The position numbers and the translations under genes are program-made. A stretch of 6,630 nucleotides of DNA from PWPR01 sp964497955 (GTDB taxonomy: Bacteria; Bacillota; UBA994; PWPR01): contig CAZCFQ010000122.1 in assembly GCA_964497955.1 (NCBI GenBank), forward strand, positions 1 through 6,630. The letters are read 5' to 3'. Below, in pieces: positions 5,750 through 6,630 of this stretch; within the stretch, counting starts at the first letter, position 1, and each line of letters begins with the position of its first letter. Under the pieces are notes generated by a model, which was not told the DNA's origin, did not search any database, and was given only the letters and a program-made list of their open reading frames with translations.

Positions 5750-5944
5750 CTAATTATCAAATTCTTTTACTCTGCCAACTTCACCACTTACAAGTCTAAC
5801 TTTAATTCCATGCGGATGTGTCTTAGAGTTTGTTAAGATGTCTTTTATAACTCCTTTTGTTAGCTTATTTGTTCTCTGGTCTTCCTTTTTTACAATCTTT
5901 ACTTTTAGCCCTGGTTTTAAATCACTTCTCTTTATTTCACTCAT
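5750..5944 (-). CDS. ywbE: YwbE family protein
   Basis: A 64-residue soluble basic protein matching YwbE of Bacillus subtilis (DUF2196) over nearly its whole length: KRSDLKPGLKVKIVKKEDQRTNKL followed by TKGVIKDILTNS, then HPHGIKVRL and GEVGRVKEF. The Gly-rich alternating strands suggest a small beta barrel of the SH3/KOW kind; the function of the family is not established. A GTG at 5953 would add three residues, but it lies inside the GAGGTG ribosome-binding site, which is well placed for ATG 5944. The gene begins 48 bases after the terminator of the decayed 4Fe-4S gene. No convincing promoter is visible in that short gap. It precedes the ATP-grasp gene by 75 bases on the same strand, with no terminator between, so the two may share a transcript. 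Confidence 0.93.
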   Translation of the reverse strand: MSEIKRSDLKPGLKVKIVKKEDQRTNKLTKGVIKDILTNSKTHPHGIKVRLVSGEVGRVKEFDN

Positions 5945-5991
5945 ATCATTCACCTCTTTTTCAATCTAACTTTAACATTTTCTACAATAAG

Positions 5992-6014
5992 AAAAAAGCC
6001 CTCTTAAGGACTTT
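5992..6014 (-). terminator. intrinsic terminator downstream of the decayed 4Fe-4S gene
   Basis: Minus strand AAAGTCCT, loop TAAG, AGGGCTTT: an 8-bp stem with one G-U pair, running into six T residues. It lies 44 bases past the last stop of the relic gene and looks fully functional, so the terminator has outlasted the gene it served. Confidence 0.85.
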
Positions 6015-6057
6015 ATTTTGTATATAATATAGCACTTTTTTTACAATTCCTTTCACA

Positions 6058-6619
6058 CTAATGATAAAAAAGACAATCTCTAGTTATAATTTCATTATTA
6101 TTAGTTTCTTTTATTACAGCTTTTGCAGAACACACTCCCATACATACTCCACAATTATTGCATTTCTTTTGATCAACCTTTTTTAAAACTTCTCGTGCTT
6201 ATTCCTAGGATTGTTCCATATGAGCATAAATAGCGATGCTATAATTCTTGATGAAAAATAGTTGATAGTAATACTCCTAAGGCAACTGACCTAGGTAAAC
6301 AGGCAGCTTCTTACCTGTTATTATTGAAAAAACAAACACTACAATGAAGGCTAGTAGTAAAAGATATCTTACTATGTTTGATATTAAGAAGTTAGGGTAT
6401 GCTATTTTTTTGATTCTTAAGTTCTATTTTAAGTAAGTTATTGATTATATTAAGATGTTTTTGGGCAAACATACCCCAATTAACTCAGCCAAAGTATATA
6501 CTAATTATTGTACCCGCTAGAAAAACACCCATCCAAATTTGCATTTTTAATTTATCACTAAATAGATAAAGAACAATAGAAAACCAGTTTGTGTAGGTAT
6601 CTGCATTAATTTTTTTCAA
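6058..6619 (-). pseudogene. decayed NapH-like 4Fe-4S membrane protein gene
   Basis: No long open frame crosses this stretch, but pieces of one protein appear in order across changing frames. The first begins at TTG 6619 (KKINADTYTNWFSIVLY, then a membrane helix MGVFLAGTIISIYFG). A TGA (6485-6487) falls where I would expect Arg in an FGRVYCG-type motif, and the next codons read VNWGMFAQ, so a CxxxCP pair is lost. A second piece in another frame gives YLLLLAFIVVFVFSIITGKKLP (about 6290-6360). A third gives VALGVLLSTIFHQEL, then TAG (6239-6241) in place of the expected Trp, then HRYLCSYGTIL, where CPYG is usual. The last, from 6198, reads DQKKCNNCGVCMGVCSAKAV, a full CxxCxxCxxxC cluster motif with Ser for the usual Pro. 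It stops at TAG 6058 just after RDCLF, where a second cluster would begin. At least two nonsense codons and three frameshifts make it non-functional. The family resembles short 4Fe-4S electron-transfer membrane proteins of the NapH type. Confidence 0.85.
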
Positions 6620-6630
6620 CTCTCACTACT

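Noticed and set aside
5944..5953. GTG 5953 as the ywbE start
   Set aside because: It is part of the GAGGTG Shine-Dalgarno sequence; ATG 5944 is correctly spaced and gives the usual YwbE length.
6015..6057. Promoter for ywbE (TTGTAA with TATACA at 16 bases)
   Set aside because: Both boxes are weak and the transcript would pass through the terminator at 6014-5992 before reaching ywbE.
6058..6198. Stand-alone small ferredoxin gene
   Set aside because: The cluster motif lies in a short frame with no start codon or ribosome-binding site, and upstream frames carry the rest of the same membrane protein, so it is the tail of a pseudogene.
1..6630. A defence island, mobile element, CRISPR array, toxin-antitoxin pair or RNA gene
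   Set aside because: No transposase, integrase, terminal repeats, regularly spaced repeats, paired small toxin-antitoxin genes, tRNA or rRNA signatures were seen; the WYL protein alone is not enough to infer defence.

Overview
The window is strongly AT-rich and nearly every gene lies on the minus strand. It carries Shine-Dalgarno sites of the AAAGGAG/GAGG type, sigma-A-like promoters, hairpin-plus-U-run terminators and short lipoprotein signal peptides. Together with the gene families present (a YwbE-like protein, a WYL regulator, an Amidase_6 lipoprotein, a NapH-type 4Fe-4S relic), this points to a low-GC Firmicute, most likely an anaerobic member of the Clostridia. This placement is inference; nothing here fixes a genus.

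Reading in the direction of transcription, from high to low coordinates: 6619-6058 is a heavily decayed gene for a small membrane ferredoxin of the NapH-like 4Fe-4S type, still followed by a good terminator at about 6014-5992. Next come a YwbE-family gene (5944-5750) and a D-Ala-D-Ala-ligase-like ATP-grasp gene (5674-4703), which ends in a strong terminator (4695-4669). A small four-helix membrane protein of unknown family follows (4605-4291). Then comes an apparent two-gene unit of a WYL-domain transcription factor (4215-3250) and a lipoprotein with a C-terminal Amidase_6 domain (3215-2037). A second two-gene unit encodes a membrane zinc-ribbon protein (1948-1559) and a small lipoprotein (1545-997), closed by a 24-bp perfectly palindromic terminator. 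The last genes are a three-helix membrane protein resembling DUF1475 (886-548), read from its own near-consensus promoter, and an ASCH/PUA-like protein (456-70). An open frame runs off the low-coordinate edge.

Most intact genes concern the envelope: two lipoproteins, three small membrane proteins and one ATP-grasp ligase. I see no single pathway that unites them, no mobile element, CRISPR array, RNA gene or phage gene, and no convincing new multi-gene system. The points most worth following up are the relic 4Fe-4S gene with its stacked mutations, the ligase that lacks the classic Ddl substrate motif, and the WYL regulator/lipoprotein amidase pair with a long dyad in front of it. Several starts have been set shorter than the longest open frame, because a GTG or TTG codon lies in or next to the ribosome-binding site or because a promoter overlaps the upstream ATG.
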